Positions 12,874 to 23,179 of a stretch of 64,000 nt of DNA are shown here, piece after piece. Positions within the stretch are counted from its first letter, which is position 1. Each line of letters opens with the position of its first letter. A model generated the notes under the pieces. That model did not search any database, had not been told where the DNA came from, and saw only the letters and a list, made by a program, of their open reading frames with translations. Source of the DNA: a gamma proteobacterium HTCC2207 (GTDB lineage: Bacteria > Pseudomonadota > Gammaproteobacteria > Pseudomonadales > Porticoccaceae); NCBI GenBank assembly GCA_000153445.1, contig CH672398.1:71728-135727 (forward strand). The letters are read 5' to 3'. Both the position numbers and the translations under genes were made by a program.

Positions 12874-13704
12874 TCAATCGCCACGCTCAATGGGCGTGTG
12901 ATCGAGACTGCCCCATTCGGCCCAAGAGCCGTCGTAAGCACTGATATGTTTATAATCCAAAATACGCGCCACCATATAGGTGAAGCCGGAGCGGTGGTGA
13001 CTCTGGCAGTGAGTGGCAATGGCCTTATCTCTACCCAAACCAGCGTTGCTGAGGAGTGTTTCGGCATCTTCGCGAATGCGCAAATTGCGCTGTCGATCCA
13101 TCAGTTCCGTCCACTCAATATTAATCGCACCGGGAATATGCCCACCCCGTGCTGAGCGCACCATATTGCCACTGTACTCACCGGGACTACGGGCATCCCA
13201 AACGGCAAAATCTGAGTTACCCAACTGGCTGATAATGTCGTCAGTGCTAACCCATACTGTTGGATTGGCTACGCTGACAGAGGTGTTAGAGGCTGTTGCC
13301 TGATTAGCTTGGCTCTCGGTAGCAAACCCTTCTCTTATCCAGGCGACTATCCCGCCATTTAGATAGGACCAATTTTGATAGCCGAGCAGATCCAGTGTCC
13401 AGGCGAAGCGTCCGGCCCAGCCGCCACCCTCATCGTCATAAATTACCACGTGGTTGTCAGCATCTATACCCAGATACTGGATGATATTTGTTAACTGTTC
13501 GATTGTCGGGAGCTTGCCTGGGTAGGGTGCGGTGCCAGCCATTAAGACGCCGGGCTGCAGATGCACAGCGCCTGGAACATGCTTCTGACGATAGAGTGCA
13601 TCGCTGCAGAGGTCGACAATAATGAGATTATTGTCGCCCGCAGTTGAATCAAGTATCGATTGCAAAAGCGCCGGCTCCAACAGGCGCGGAATATCAGCGG
13701 CCAT
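12874..13704 (-). CDS. rhdA: Thiosulfate sulfurtransferase, two-domain rhodanese (RhdA type)
   Basis: Moves sulfane sulfur to an acceptor through an active-site cysteine persulfide. The 276 residues make two rhodanese domains. The first (about 1-135) lacks the catalytic Cys. The second (about 150-270) carries HCQSHHRSG, almost the HCQTHHR loop of Azotobacter RhdA, which differs from the CGSG-type loop of mercaptopyruvate sulfurtransferases. Its ATG overlaps the rsgA stop by one base (TAATG), so translation is likely coupled. Pseudomonas usually has motAB between rsgA and rhdA; they are absent here. Confidence 0.92.
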   Translation of the reverse strand: MAADIPRLLEPALLQSILDSTAGDNNLIIVDLCSDALYRQKHVPGAVHLQPGVLMAGTAPYPGKLPTIEQLTNIIQYLGIDADNHVVIYDDEGGGWAGRFAWTLDLLGYQNWSYLNGGIVAWIREGFATESQANQATASNTSVSVANPTVWVSTDDIISQLGNSDFAVWDARSPGEYSGNMVRSARGGHIPGAINIEWTELMDRQRNLRIREDAETLLSNAGLGRDKAIATHCQSHHRSGFTYMVARILDYKHISAYDGSWAEWGSLDHTPIERGD

Positions 13705-14729
13705 TATTCTTCGTCCTGACTGGCAAGTATATTGCGATAATTTAGCAATCTAATCGGCAGAATTTTTCCCTCTTCCGCAGCTGCAAGCAGAGCACAACCC
13801 AACTCAACTGAATGTTTGCAGTCTCTAAATTTGCAGTAGCCGAGAAAAGGTCTGAACTCGATAAAACCATCGATAATCTGCTCATCACTTAAATTGGTCA
13901 CAGCAAATTCTCGAATGCCGGGGGAATCAATTAGGTGGCCGCCATTTTCAAGGTGAAAGAGTTTTGATGCGGTGGTGGTATGTTGGCCTTTGTCTTTGCC
14001 CGCGGAGAGTTCGCCAACCAAGATATTGGCGTCTGGTTGCAGCTCATTGATCAGCGACGATTTGCCGACGCCAGACTGGCCGACAAACACCGAGGTATGC
14101 GCAGCCATATAGTTTTTCAATTCCTCGATACCCTGACCAGTGGCTGCCGAGACACAGAGCACCTCGTAGCCCACAGTCTGGTAGTCCTTTAACAGCTGCT
14201 CAACCTTGGGAAAATCACTGTCACTGAGCATATCGAATTTATTAATGATCAATACAGGCTGAATGCCTTGGGCTTCTGAGGCAATTAGATAGCGGTCGAT
14301 AAGATTGCTGTAGGGTGTCGGCTTAGCGGCAAAGACAATGGCGATTCGATCCACATTAGCCGCCACTGGGCGCAACTTGCCATAGGGATCAGGGCGCAGT
14401 AGTTCTGAATCCCTAGGTTCTCGAGCTACTACAACACCCACTGGTTCGGCATAGCGCCAAACCACGCGATCGCCCGTTACCAGGGGTTCGAGGTTGGTGC
14501 GCAAATGGCAGCGGTAAATATTGCCCTTAAAGCGATCTTCGAGACCTTCGATATCCACCTGAGCGCCAAAGTTAGTGATTACTGTTCCGCGTATCTCTGG
14601 ACCCAGCTGGGTGAGATTATCAAGCTGATCCTCGGATACCGATTTTTTCGCAATAGCCCGCTCACGGCGTCGCTCCTGAATCGATTGGATACGACCTTTT
14701 TGCTGTTTACTGAGATTGCGTTTGGCCAT
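13704..14729 (-). CDS. rsgA: Ribosome small-subunit GTPase RsgA
   Basis: A circularly permuted GTPase that helps late 30S maturation. I chose the start encoding MAKRNLSKQQKGR (341 residues) because the family begins with this Lys/Arg-rich stretch; a longer frame would add 32 unconserved residues. Domains are an OB fold (about 35-110), the permuted GTPase domain with NKFDM and GQSGVGKSS (about residue 216), and a C-terminal zinc-binding region with YCKFRDCKH and a later Cys. It lies divergent from orn, 109 bases away, as is common. Confidence 0.96.
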   Translation of the reverse strand: MAKRNLSKQQKGRIQSIQERRRERAIAKKSVSEDQLDNLTQLGPEIRGTVITNFGAQVDIEGLEDRFKGNIYRCHLRTNLEPLVTGDRVVWRYAEPVGVVVAREPRDSELLRPDPYGKLRPVAANVDRIAIVFAAKPTPYSNLIDRYLIASEAQGIQPVLIINKFDMLSDSDFPKVEQLLKDYQTVGYEVLCVSAATGQGIEELKNYMAAHTSVFVGQSGVGKSSLINELQPDANILVGELSAGKDKGQHTTTASKLFHLENGGHLIDSPGIREFAVTNLSDEQIIDGFIEFRPFLGYCKFRDCKHSVELGCALLAAAEEGKILPIRLLNYRNILASQDEE

Positions 14730-14838
14730 TAATGCTCTCGCGGATTTGGGTTGAGCGCCATGTCTGGCGTTATCGGCTGCAAGGATATAGCATATCCGCC
14801 TCGAGGAACATTTTGCTAACCCCACTTGGAAGATTTAG

Positions 14839-15405
14839 ATGACCGCTGCAACCACCAATCCCAACTCTGACCCGCTGAATTTAATCTGGATTGATTTAGA
14901 AATGACCGGATTGAGCCCTGAGCGTGACCGGATTATTGAAATTGCCACGGTGGTCACCGACAAAGATCTCAACGTTCTCGCCGAAGGCCCGATGATCGCA
15001 GTGCATCAGTCAGATGAATTAATCGATGGTATGGATGAGTGGAATACACGGCAGCATGGGGGTTCTGGTCTCACTGAAAGAGTGCGTCAGAGTCTGGTGA
15101 CTGAAGCCGAGGCGGAATTGGCCACGATTGAGTTTTTGCGTCAATGGGTACCTGCGGGTAGCTCGCCCATGTGCGGTAACTCAATCTGTCAGGATCGACG
15201 TTTTCTAGCTAACTATATGACCGATCTGCAACGCTTTTTTCACTATCGCAATTTGGATGTCAGTACGCTCAAGGAACTGGTGCAGCGCTGGAAGCCGGAG
15301 CTCGCCAATGGTTTTAAAAAGCGTGGCAGTCACTTGGCGATGGATGATATTCACGATTCGATCCGCGAGCTGGAATACTATCGCGAAGTGTTTATTCAGC
15401 TGTAA
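14839..15405 (+). CDS. orn: Oligoribonuclease
   Basis: A 3'-5' exonuclease that degrades di- to pentanucleotides, including pGpG from cyclic-di-GMP turnover. The 188-residue protein shows the DEDDh pattern: WIDLEMTG near residue 18, a central [12 protein letters not shown] with the second Asp, and [11 protein letters not shown] with the catalytic His and last Asp. The last 14 bases overlap the end of queG on the other strand, so the two transcripts run into each other. Confidence 0.97.
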   Translation: MTAATTNPNSDPLNLIWIDLEMTGLSPERDRIIEIATVVTDKDLNVLAEGPMIAVHQSDELIDGMDEWNTRQHGGSGLTERVRQSLVTEAEAELATIEFLRQWVPAGSSPMCGNSICQDRRFLANYMTDLQRFFHYRNLDVSTLKELVQRWKPELANGFKKRGSHLAMDDIHDSIRELEYYREVFIQL

Positions 15406-16501
15406 AAATCTTAACCTCGCCAGCACGGGTTTGCTGCTGTTTGAGAGCCCAGACAACATGTTCACGCACCAGGTCTGAGGGATGATCAATTCTTTGCTTT
15501 AGTGCGTCGATAATCCGCTGTGATGTCGGCGCATTACCCAGGCCTACAGACAGATTGCGCAGCCAGCGCTGATAACCAATACGGCGAATCGGCGAACCTT
15601 CAGTATTGTTTAAGAACTCTTCTTCAGTCCATTCAAACAGTGTAACTAAATCCGAGTTATCGAGATTGTGCCGCGGTGAAAAATCACTCTCTTGCGTTTT
15701 TGATGAGTAGCGATTCCAGGGGCAGATAATCTGACAGTCATCGCAACCAAAGACTCGATTGCCCATCAGTGGACGCAACTCTTCCGGAATCGGCTCTTGG
15801 CTCTCGATGGTCAGATAGGAAATGCATTTACGCGCATCCAGCACGTAGGGTTCGGGAAAGGCATTGGTGGGACAGACTTTTAAACAGGCACGGCAATTGC
15901 CACACTTATTGGCTTGTTCACTCTTATCCACCGGCAACTCGAGTGAAATATAGATCTCCCCAAGGAAAAACCAAGAGCCGGCTTTATCATTAATAACTAA
16001 CGTGTTTTTGCCAATCCAACCGAGTCCGGCCTGTTCTGCGATGGGTTTTTCCATCACTGGGGCGCTGTCTACAAAAGGTCGCTGGGTTAACTTCAGATGG
16101 TTGAGGCCATTAAAATCTATTTCGGATTCGATTTTGTTGCCTAATTTAGCTAGCCGTTTACGAATCAGTTTGTGGTAGTCACGACCCAGCGCATACCTTG
16201 ATATATAAGCTTTATTATCATCTTTTAAGACCGCGATCATATTGCTGTCGGTGAGATAATCCATACGGACAGAGATCACCCGCAACGTCCTTTCTACAAG
16301 TTGATCCGGGGTGTAGCGCTTTTCGCCGTGTTCTCCCATCCACTGCATGGATCCCTGATAGCCCTTATCCAGCCAGTGCAAAAGGTTGTTTGATGCCGCG
16401 CTAAGATCCGGTTGAGAAATAGCCACCTGCTGAAAACCCAGTTCCAAGCCCCAGGCTTTAACTTTTTTCGCGAGATCATTGAGCTTATCGGTTTCGGGCA
16501 T
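15392..16501 (-). CDS. queG: Epoxyqueuosine reductase QueG
   Basis: Cobalamin- and iron-sulfur-dependent reduction of epoxyqueuosine to queuosine in tRNA. The 369-residue protein has ferredoxin-type cluster motifs [17 protein letters not shown] (about residues 197-213) and [11 protein letters not shown], and a substrate-binding DSAPVMEKP. The C-terminal ~50 residues resemble a HEAT-like repeat ([11 protein letters not shown]). It is divergent from nnr with a 56-base spacer and convergent with orn, overlapping it by 14 bases. Confidence 0.95.
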   Translation of the reverse strand: MPETDKLNDLAKKVKAWGLELGFQQVAISQPDLSAASNNLLHWLDKGYQGSMQWMGEHGEKRYTPDQLVERTLRVISVRMDYLTDSNMIAVLKDDNKAYISRYALGRDYHKLIRKRLAKLGNKIESEIDFNGLNHLKLTQRPFVDSAPVMEKPIAEQAGLGWIGKNTLVINDKAGSWFFLGEIYISLELPVDKSEQANKCGNCRACLKVCPTNAFPEPYVLDARKCISYLTIESQEPIPEELRPLMGNRVFGCDDCQIICPWNRYSSKTQESDFSPRHNLDNSDLVTLFEWTEEEFLNNTEGSPIRRIGYQRWLRNLSVGLGNAPTSQRIIDALKQRIDHPSDLVREHVVWALKQQQTRAGEVKIFTAE

Positions 16502-16522
16502 GGTTTCAGGGCTAATCTGACA

Positions 16523-16528
16523 TATAAT
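16523..16528 (+). promoter_or_regulatory. Candidate -10 element for nnr
   Basis: A perfect TATAAT lies 30 bases before the nnr ATG in the short queG/nnr divergent spacer. No convincing -35 hexamer sits 16-18 bases upstream, so this is tentative. Confidence 0.3.
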
Positions 16529-16557
16529 CGCGCTAATCTTACTGGGAACTCGTGGTT

Positions 16558-18111
16558 ATGTCGCACATTGTTATTCAAGACGCCTTATTCAAGGCCGAAT
16601 CTGTCCGTAAATTAGATCAATTAGCCACCGAACAGCTTGTGGCTTCGGCCGGTGGGCCGGCCGAAGCCGCGACGTCCAATAGCCAAAGTATCAAACTAAT
16701 GAAACGTGCCGGTCGTGCAGCCTTTAATGAACTGCTCGAAGCCTTTGGCACAGCCTCACTGATCACAGTATTTTGTGGCTCAGGCAATAATGCCGGCGAT
16801 GGCTACATAGTTGCCACATTGGCCGCCGAAAAAAGCCTTGCCGTAAGAGTGGTTGAGTTGTCGACCCCAGGCAAGTTGTCCGCTGATGCGGCGTTAGCTC
16901 GAGACTATGCGGTTAACGCCGGGGTTATTTTTGCGCCCTATAACGATGCCATAGATCTCTCCGAAGGTGTTGTAGTGGATGCCCTTTTGGGCATAGGCGC
17001 TACTGGGCCAATGCGTGAGCCCTATGGTGCCGCTATAGAGATGATCAATCAGGCCGCTTTACCTGTCTTGGCAATTGATCTGCCCTCGGGGCTTTATGCC
17101 GATTCCGGTGCCGCAGCAGAGGTTGCTATTAGTGCTGATGTTACCGTGACCTTCGTCGCCGCAAAGCAGGGCATGTTTAGTGGTCGTGGTCCGGCCCTCT
17201 GTGGCGAGGTCATCTATCACTCCCTAGAGGTAGATGAAGATATCTTTCATCAGGTTGCTCCTTCGGCCCAGCTGATGGATCTTCATGAGTTGATTGAAAA
17301 TCTGCCGACACGAAATTCGGAGGCCTACAAAAATCAGTTTGGTCACAGCATGGTAATCGGCGGTGATCATGGCTTTGGTGGTGCGGCAATGATGGCCGCC
17401 GAAGCGGCGCTGCGAACCGGCTCTGGACTAGTCAGCATGGCTACCCGCCCAGCCCATGTTGCGGGTGCGTTAGCGCGCCAGCCGGAGGTGATGGTCAGTG
17501 GGATTGTCTCAGGGCAAGAATTAGAGCCGCTATTGGACAAACCTTCAATTTTAATTGTCGGCCCCGGTCTGGGCCGCTCGCCCTGGTCCGAACAGTTATT
17601 GCAGAAAGCCGTTGCCACGGGCCTGCCCATGGTGGTCGATGCTGATGCTCTGAATATTATTGCCGAGGGTCGCGTTGTGTCTCAGCCCAATGGCAGTGGC
17701 TGGGTTATGACACCCCATCCAGCTGAGGCAGCGCGCCTATTAAATATCAGTGTTCAGGACGTCCAGGCAGATCGATTTTCCGCCGTGCGACAGCTGCAAG
17801 AAAAATACAATGCTGTGGTTTTATTAAAAGGCGCAGGCACTTTAATCGCTGCCCCCGGTGATGAGATTATCGCAGTTTGTCCCTATGGTAATCCCGGTAT
17901 GGCCACTGGCGGTATGGGCGATGCGCTCTCGGGAATTATCGGCGCACTGTTAGCTCAGGGGCTCGAGCCAAAGTTGGCTGCGCAGCTGGGCTGTTGTCTG
18001 CACTCAGCCGCGGCCGATATGGCGGTGGAAGATCAGGGCATGCACGGGCTGACTGCAACCGATGTGCTGGCATATCTGCGCAAACTACTAAACGGCGAGT
18101 TTACAGGTTAA
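16558..18111 (+). CDS. nnr: Bifunctional NAD(P)H-hydrate epimerase / ADP-dependent dehydratase
   Basis: Repairs hydrated NADH and NADPH. The N-terminal YjeF epimerase domain (about 1-220) has CGSGNNAGDGY. The C-terminal kinase-like dehydratase domain (about 240-510) has the GGDHGFGGAAMMAAEAALRTG and GGMGDALSG motifs. I use the ATG at 16558 (517 residues); a GTG two codons earlier is possible. The next genes are tsaE and amiB, the standard yjeF-yjeE-amiB order. The following 91-base gap contains a 13-bp tandem repeat. Confidence 0.96.
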   Translation: MSHIVIQDALFKAESVRKLDQLATEQLVASAGGPAEAATSNSQSIKLMKRAGRAAFNELLEAFGTASLITVFCGSGNNAGDGYIVATLAAEKSLAVRVVELSTPGKLSADAALARDYAVNAGVIFAPYNDAIDLSEGVVVDALLGIGATGPMREPYGAAIEMINQAALPVLAIDLPSGLYADSGAAAEVAISADVTVTFVAAKQGMFSGRGPALCGEVIYHSLEVDEDIFHQVAPSAQLMDLHELIENLPTRNSEAYKNQFGHSMVIGGDHGFGGAAMMAAEAALRTGSGLVSMATRPAHVAGALARQPEVMVSGIVSGQELEPLLDKPSILIVGPGLGRSPWSEQLLQKAVATGLPMVVDADALNIIAEGRVVSQPNGSGWVMTPHPAEAARLLNISVQDVQADRFSAVRQLQEKYNAVVLLKGAGTLIAAPGDEIIAVCPYGNPGMATGGMGDALSGIIGALLAQGLEPKLAAQLGCCLHSAAADMAVEDQGMHGLTATDVLAYLRKLLNGEFTG

Positions 18112-18145
18112 GGTTGCAAAACCATTTTAAGACAAAATTTTTGAA

Positions 18146-18184
18146 CCTTATTTTAAGACCCTATTTTAAGACCCTATTTTAAGA
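18146..18184. repeat. Three 13-bp tandem repeats between nnr and tsaE
   Basis: Units CCTTATTTTAAGA, CCCTATTTTAAGA and CCCTATTTTAAGA lie head to tail. A more degenerate relative (ACCATTTTAAGACA) precedes them at 18121-18134. The complementary strand reads TCTTAAAATAGGG. No coding role is visible. The repeat fills most of the short spacer before the tsaE start. Confidence 0.85.
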
Positions 18185-18202
18185 CAATGAGAGCATAGCC
18201 TG

Positions 18203-18745
18203 GTGATTGAGAGACAAACTCACTCCATAATTTTGGAGCTGATCAGTGAAGCGGAAATGCTTAAGTTCGGCGCTAGAATCGCTGCGTCGATTAATCAGGT
18301 AGTCGAAAATAGCCCTTTGATAAAGACGTCAGAACCAGCTTTGTTGATTGCACTACAGGGCGACTTAGGTGCTGGAAAGACTACTCTCAGCCGCGGCCTA
18401 CTAACTGGGCTAGGTCATGTTGGTGCAGTCAAAAGTCCGACCTACACTCTGGTGGAGCTCTATGAATTGACGCTGGGGCAGGTGTGTCACTTTGACTTCT
18501 ATCGACTGCAGGACCCAGAAGAACTCGAATATATGGGTTTTCGAGATTATCTGGTGGAGTCGCAGCTGTGCTTGGTAGAATGGCCAGAGCGCGGTGCTGG
18601 CTTTTTGCCTGAAGCCGATATGTTGATTGAAATTGTTCAGCTCGCTGAGGGGCGTAAACTGACGTTGAATGGACGTTCAGAACAGGCCAAAAATATAATT
18701 TCTCAGCTCGACAGAGAAATAACTGGGGTTAACAGTGCCGACTAA
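18203..18745 (+). CDS. tsaE: tRNA t6A37 threonylcarbamoyladenosine biosynthesis ATPase TsaE
   Basis: Works with TsaB, TsaC and TsaD to make t6A in ANN-decoding tRNAs; tsaD is in this window at 47008. The 180-residue protein has the Walker A loop GDLGAGKTT near residue 53, SPTYTLVE, and the HFDFYRL and VEWPERG segments typical of the family. I use the GTG start at 18203. It is somewhat longer than the usual ~155 residues because of extra C-terminal sequence. Its end overlaps the amiB start by 11 bases. Confidence 0.95.
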   Translation: MIERQTHSIILELISEAEMLKFGARIAASINQVVENSPLIKTSEPALLIALQGDLGAGKTTLSRGLLTGLGHVGAVKSPTYTLVELYELTLGQVCHFDFYRLQDPEELEYMGFRDYLVESQLCLVEWPERGAGFLPEADMLIEIVQLAEGRKLTLNGRSEQAKNIISQLDREITGVNSAD

Positions 18746-20114
18746 AAGCACGTCACTTTTCAAAAGCGAATTGCTACCCAAAAGTAGTGCGCTATCCAAA
18801 AGCAGTGCGCTAGCAGGCTGTTTTTTGGCATGCCTAACAATGCTTTGGATCAGTCCCAGCTATGCTGCTGAGGTGGATAGTTTAAGGCTCTGGCGGGCAC
18901 CGGATAATACTCGCCTAGTGCTGGATCTTAGCGGTCCTGTCGAGCATAAAGTTTTTACTCTGGATAACCCCAATCGGTTGGTTATAGACATAAAAAATAG
19001 CACGCTGAAAACCACCTTTGATAAACTCGATTTACCGTCCACACCGATTGATGCAATGCGTTCAGGCCTGCGTGGCGATGCCGACCTACGCTTGGTGTTT
19101 GACCTAAAAAAGCCGGTGACAGTAAAAAGCTTTACGCTAAAAGCCTATGAACAGTACGGCGATCGTTTGGTTGTCGATATATTCGACAAACAACAGAGTT
19201 CCAACAAGCCGGTTAGCAAAGTCGTACCAGTGGATAATCGCCGAATTGTTGTGGCAATCGATGCCGGTCACGGCGGCGAAGATCCCGGCGCGCTGGGGCC
19301 GAGAAAGGTTCGTGAGAAAGTGGTCGTGCTGCAGATTGCCAAACGTTTGGAGCAGCTGTTTGATAAGGATCCTTATTTTACCGGCGAGCTAGTGCGTACG
19401 GGTGACTACTATCTGGCCCATCGCAAACGCACGGCCATAGCTCATGATAAGCGTGCCGATTTCTTTCTCTCGATCCATGCAGATGCCTTCACCAATCCTA
19501 AAGCCAATGGTGCATCTGTCTATGCGCTCTCTACTCGCGGTGCTTCCAGTGAGGCCGCACGCTATTTGGCGGGCAAAGAAAACCGTGCCGACCTGATTGG
19601 TGGTGCTGGCTCACTGAGTCTTGATGACAAAGACGATGCTCTAGCTGAAGTGTTACTTGATCTATCTATGACGGCTACCCTGAGCAGCAGTTTAGATGCT
19701 GGCAGCTATGTGCTTAAAAATATGGGCGGTGTGGCGCGGTTACATAAAAAGAAAGTTGAGCAGGCGGGTTTTCTGGTACTTAAATCGCCAGATATTCCGT
19801 CCCTATTAATTGAAACTGGTTTTATTTCTAATCCCACTGAGGCCAGTCGCCTCAGCAATAGTGCCTACCAGCAAAAAATGGCTGTGGCGATTTATACTGG
19901 TCTGGTAGGTTATTTTACCGATCACCCTCCCGCTGGTACGGCGATTGCGGCAGCTAGAAGCACCAAAGCGCGCAGCTATGTGATTGCTCGCGGCGATACG
20001 TTGTCCGGGATAGCCCAGCGCTACAACACCTCGGTGAATCGCATATTAAGCTATAATAAAATGCGTTCCAGCACCATTAAAGTCGGCCAGAAAATCATGA
20101 TTCCCGCCGGGTAA
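18735..20114 (+). CDS. amiB: N-acetylmuramoyl-L-alanine amidase AmiB
   Basis: A periplasmic zinc amidase that splits septal peptidoglycan. The 459 residues comprise a signal peptide, an AMIN domain (about 45-140), an Amidase_3 domain (about 172-385, with DAGHGGEDPGA, the SIHADAF His and the ETGF Glu) and a C-terminal LysM domain (about 415-457). The signal peptide is odd: its n-region is lengthened by four 18-bp repeats giving KS-x-x-L-x hexapeptides (residues 4-27), before the hydrophobic core. No later start would keep the signal peptide, so the GTG at 18735 is retained. Confidence 0.95.
   Translation: MPTKSTSLFKSELLPKSSALSKSSALAGCFLACLTMLWISPSYAAEVDSLRLWRAPDNTRLVLDLSGPVEHKVFTLDNPNRLVIDIKNSTLKTTFDKLDLPSTPIDAMRSGLRGDADLRLVFDLKKPVTVKSFTLKAYEQYGDRLVVDIFDKQQSSNKPVSKVVPVDNRRIVVAIDAGHGGEDPGALGPRKVREKVVVLQIAKRLEQLFDKDPYFTGELVRTGDYYLAHRKRTAIAHDKRADFFLSIHADAFTNPKANGASVYALSTRGASSEAARYLAGKENRADLIGGAGSLSLDDKDDALAEVLLDLSMTATLSSSLDAGSYVLKNMGGVARLHKKKVEQAGFLVLKSPDIPSLLIETGFISNPTEASRLSNSAYQQKMAVAIYTGLVGYFTDHPPAGTAIAAARSTKARSYVIARGDTLSGIAQRYNTSVNRILSYNKMRSSTIKVGQKIMIPAG
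18744..18815. repeat. Four 18-bp in-frame repeats at the 5' end of amiB
   Basis: Units begin at 18744, 18762, 18780 and 18798, each opening with AAAAGC or AAAAGT. They encode KSTSLF, KSELLP, KSSALS and KSSALA. The last two are nearly identical at DNA level, pointing to recent duplication; the first two have diverged. Confidence 0.85.
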
Positions 20115-20203
20115 TGTCCGCCAAAATCGCCGTAGACTTGACCTGATTTATTTTAAACAGGCTACCAACACGCCGCTAACATGTGAGAGAAAGGCCACCA
20201 CTT

Positions 20204-22081
20204 ATGTCCGTTATTAAAATTCTCAGTCCCCAGCTTGCCAATCAGATTGCGGCGGGTGAAGTGGTGGAACGTCCGGCTTCAGTGCTTAAAGAATTGGTAG
20301 AAAATAGCCTCGATGCTGGTGCCCAGAGTATTGAGATCGATATTGAGCAGGGCGGGGTTAAGTTAATTCGTATTCGCGATGACGGCGGCGGTATTGATCA
20401 CGACGATCTAGCATTGGCACTGAGTCGCCATGCAACCAGTAAAATTGATGATCTCGAAGACCTCGAAGCTGTGGCTACTCTGGGTTTTCGTGGCGAAGCC
20501 CTAGCCAGTATTGCCTCAGTATCGCGCCTTAGCTTGACCTCCAATAATGGTGGCAGCAGCGCTTGGCGAGCGATTTCGGAAGGCCGTGATATGCAAGTGG
20601 AAGTCACTCCCGCATCTCATCCTCAGGGTACTAGTGTCGAAGTGCGCGACCTATTTTTTAACACCCCAGCGCGACGTAAATTTCTGCGCACCGAAAAAAC
20701 CGAATATAACCGTATCGATGACAGCATTAAAAAGCTCGCCCTGAGCCGTTTCGATGTGGCCTTTAATCTGCGCCACAATCAGCGTGCCCAGCTCAGCTTG
20801 CGGCCGGCCAAGACCCAATTGGAACAGGAAAAGCGTGTTGCGGATATCTGCGGCACCACCTTTATGGAGCAGGCGCTGTATGTTGATAATACCCGTCCTG
20901 GCTTGCGCCTTTGGGGTTGGATTGGTCTGCCGACATTTTCTCGGAGTCAGGCTGATCTGCAGCACTTTTTTGTCAATGGTCGCTGTATTCGCGACAAAGT
21001 GGTTTCACATGCCGTGCGTCAGGCCTATCAGGACGTGCTCTACCACGGTCGTCATCCGGCCTTCGTACTGTTTCTTGAAATTACGCCCGCGGATGTGGAT
21101 GTCAATGTGCACCCAACCAAGCACGAGGTGCGTTTTCGCGAGAGTGGTTCGATTCACAGCTTTATCTCCAGCACCTTAAAAAAGGCACTGGCGGAGGATC
21201 GTCCGCAGGATCACTTGCAGTCAAATAGCACTGGTGAGTTTCCCAGTGATGGGAGTGCTCAACACACTGGGGGCGGCGGCCAATTCTCGGGGATGGTTAA
21301 CCAGCCTGATCCCAACTGGCAGGCAGCACCCCAATCCCAGCCAGCGATGCAGTTTTCCTCTCGCCCCAATTTTGGTAACAGCTCATCTGGCGCCATGTCG
21401 GGTTCAGCTGGATCAATGCAAAATTATCAGAGCCTTTATTCCACCAGCGGTATCAATCTGCCTGAATCGGGCAGTGAATTGGGTGATCAGCAGGATATTC
21501 CCCCTCTGGGTTATGCCATTGCTCAGTTAAAAGGCATCTATATTCTCGCCGAGAACCGCGAGGGCTTAATTATTGTCGATATGCATGCGGCTCATGAGCG
21601 CATTACCTATGAGCGTATGAAGAGTGCCTTTGATGATCAGGGCTTGATTTCTCAGCCCTTATTGGTGCCAGAAAGTCTTGCCGTCAGTCAGCGGGAGGCG
21701 GATGCTGCGGAGCAGCACAATGAGGTTTTTGCCAAACTCGGCTTTGTGGTTGAGCGGGCCGCGGCGGAGAGTGTGATCGTCCGAGAAATCCCGGCAATTC
21801 TGCGTGGGTCGGAAGTTGAAGCGCTATTGCGCGATGTTCTTTCAGATCTACTCGAACACGGTAACTCAGAACGCATCAGAGATCATATTAATGAAATTCT
21901 ATCGACCATGGCCTGCCATGGTTCGGTGCGCGCTAACCGCAAGTTGAGCGTTACTGAAATGAATGCTCTGCTGCGTGATATGGAAGCCACAGAGCGCAGC
22001 GGTCAGTGTAATCATGGGCGACCCACCTGGTCGCAGTTGACTCTAGATCAGCTCGACAAGCTATTTTTGAGAGGGCGCTAA
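20204..22081 (+). CDS. mutL: DNA mismatch repair protein MutL with endonuclease motif
   Basis: Links MutS recognition to strand incision. I chose the ATG encoding [24 protein letters not shown] because AGAAAGG lies just upstream; this gives 625 residues. The N-terminal GHKL ATPase (1 to ~335) has [17 protein letters not shown] and [11 protein letters not shown] Gly/Ser/Gln-rich linker spans about 345-435. The C-terminal domain carries [12 protein letters not shown] (Asp459 onward), which fits the DQHA-x2-E-x4-E metal motif of nicking MutLs, and CNHGRPTW near the end. This matches Pseudomonas-type, MutH-independent repair. Confidence 0.97.
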   Translation: MSVIKILSPQLANQIAAGEVVERPASVLKELVENSLDAGAQSIEIDIEQGGVKLIRIRDDGGGIDHDDLALALSRHATSKIDDLEDLEAVATLGFRGEALASIASVSRLSLTSNNGGSSAWRAISEGRDMQVEVTPASHPQGTSVEVRDLFFNTPARRKFLRTEKTEYNRIDDSIKKLALSRFDVAFNLRHNQRAQLSLRPAKTQLEQEKRVADICGTTFMEQALYVDNTRPGLRLWGWIGLPTFSRSQADLQHFFVNGRCIRDKVVSHAVRQAYQDVLYHGRHPAFVLFLEITPADVDVNVHPTKHEVRFRESGSIHSFISSTLKKALAEDRPQDHLQSNSTGEFPSDGSAQHTGGGGQFSGMVNQPDPNWQAAPQSQPAMQFSSRPNFGNSSSGAMSGSAGSMQNYQSLYSTSGINLPESGSELGDQQDIPPLGYAIAQLKGIYILAENREGLIIVDMHAAHERITYERMKSAFDDQGLISQPLLVPESLAVSQREADAAEQHNEVFAKLGFVVERAAAESVIVREIPAILRGSEVEALLRDVLSDLLEHGNSERIRDHINEILSTMACHGSVRANRKLSVTEMNALLRDMEATERSGQCNHGRPTWSQLTLDQLDKLFLRGR

Positions 22082-22085
22082 CAGC

Positions 22086-23075
22086 GTGGCGAGTGCAGAG
22101 CGGCCTCCCGCTATCTTCGTTATGGGCCCCACTGCCAGTGGCAAGACCGATTTGGCCATAGCACTGCAGGAGCATCTGCCGGTTGAGCTAATCAATGTAG
22201 ACTCAGCGCAGATTTATCGGCAGTTGGATATTGGCAGCGCCAAGCCTGATAGAACAACGCTTGCCGCGGCTCCCCACCGACTGATCGATATTCTTGATCC
22301 TCTAGAAACCTATTCAGCGGCGGATTTTATTGCCGATGCGACTCGAGAGATGGCTGAGATTACCAGTAGAGGAAAAATTCCACTGTTAGTTGGCGGCACC
22401 ATGCTCTACTTCAAGGCGCTGCTTGAGGGACTGTCCGATATGCCTTCTGCCGATGCTGATATTCGCGCGGAGATACTCGAGCATGCTGAAGCCTTTGGCT
22501 GGGCCTCAGTGCATGAGCAATTGCGTGCTGTGGATCCCGAAAGCGCGGCCAGTTTGCATCCGAATCATTCTCAGCGAATACAGCGGGCCCTTGAAGTCTA
22601 TAGAATAAGTGGTGTGCCTATGTCGGTGCTGCGCAGTGAACCAAATGTCGGCGGTGTTGCCGAAAGCTACGGTATTAAACAAATTGCCCTGTTACCCAAC
22701 AATCGGAAACTCATTCATAATCGTATTAAAGTAAGGTTTGGCAAGATGATGGCGGACGGGTTTGAGGCTGAAGTCCGAGCGTTGTTTCAGCGTGGCGATC
22801 TGCATGAAGATCTGCCGGCGATACGTTCAGTTGGCTATCGTCAGTTGTGGCAGCATATGCAGGGTCACTGCAGTTTAGATGAGGCAGTTGAGAAGGGTAT
22901 TATTGCAACCCGCCAGCTGGCAAAGAGGCAGATTACCTGGTTGAGAAACTGGCCGTCGAGTAGCGAGATTCAGATTGATAATGAGACGGAATTTTTATCG
23001 GGTAACAATATTTGCCATTTGGCCTTGAAAAAACTGCCTCTAGCGCCCATATATGCACAGAACATGGAAAGTTAA
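22086..23075 (+). CDS. miaA: tRNA dimethylallyltransferase
   Basis: Adds the dimethylallyl group to A37 of UNN-decoding tRNAs. The 329-residue protein has Walker A GPTASGKT at residue 14, DSAQIYR with the catalytic Asp, [13 protein letters not shown] and the C-terminal [14 protein letters not shown]. The GTG start lies four bases after the mutL stop. The order mutL-miaA-hfq is conserved across gammaproteobacteria. Confidence 0.97.
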   Translation: MASAERPPAIFVMGPTASGKTDLAIALQEHLPVELINVDSAQIYRQLDIGSAKPDRTTLAAAPHRLIDILDPLETYSAADFIADATREMAEITSRGKIPLLVGGTMLYFKALLEGLSDMPSADADIRAEILEHAEAFGWASVHEQLRAVDPESAASLHPNHSQRIQRALEVYRISGVPMSVLRSEPNVGGVAESYGIKQIALLPNNRKLIHNRIKVRFGKMMADGFEAEVRALFQRGDLHEDLPAIRSVGYRQLWQHMQGHCSLDEAVEKGIIATRQLAKRQITWLRNWPSSSEIQIDNETEFLSGNNICHLALKKLPLAPIYAQNMES

Positions 23076-23179
23076 TGAGAATTTGGCGATCAATGTTGTT
23101 GATTTAGTTGCAGGTCAATTTTGACGTGCGTTTTTGCTGCTGGAATAGCGGCTTTATTTGTTAATAAGGAGAAGTATAA

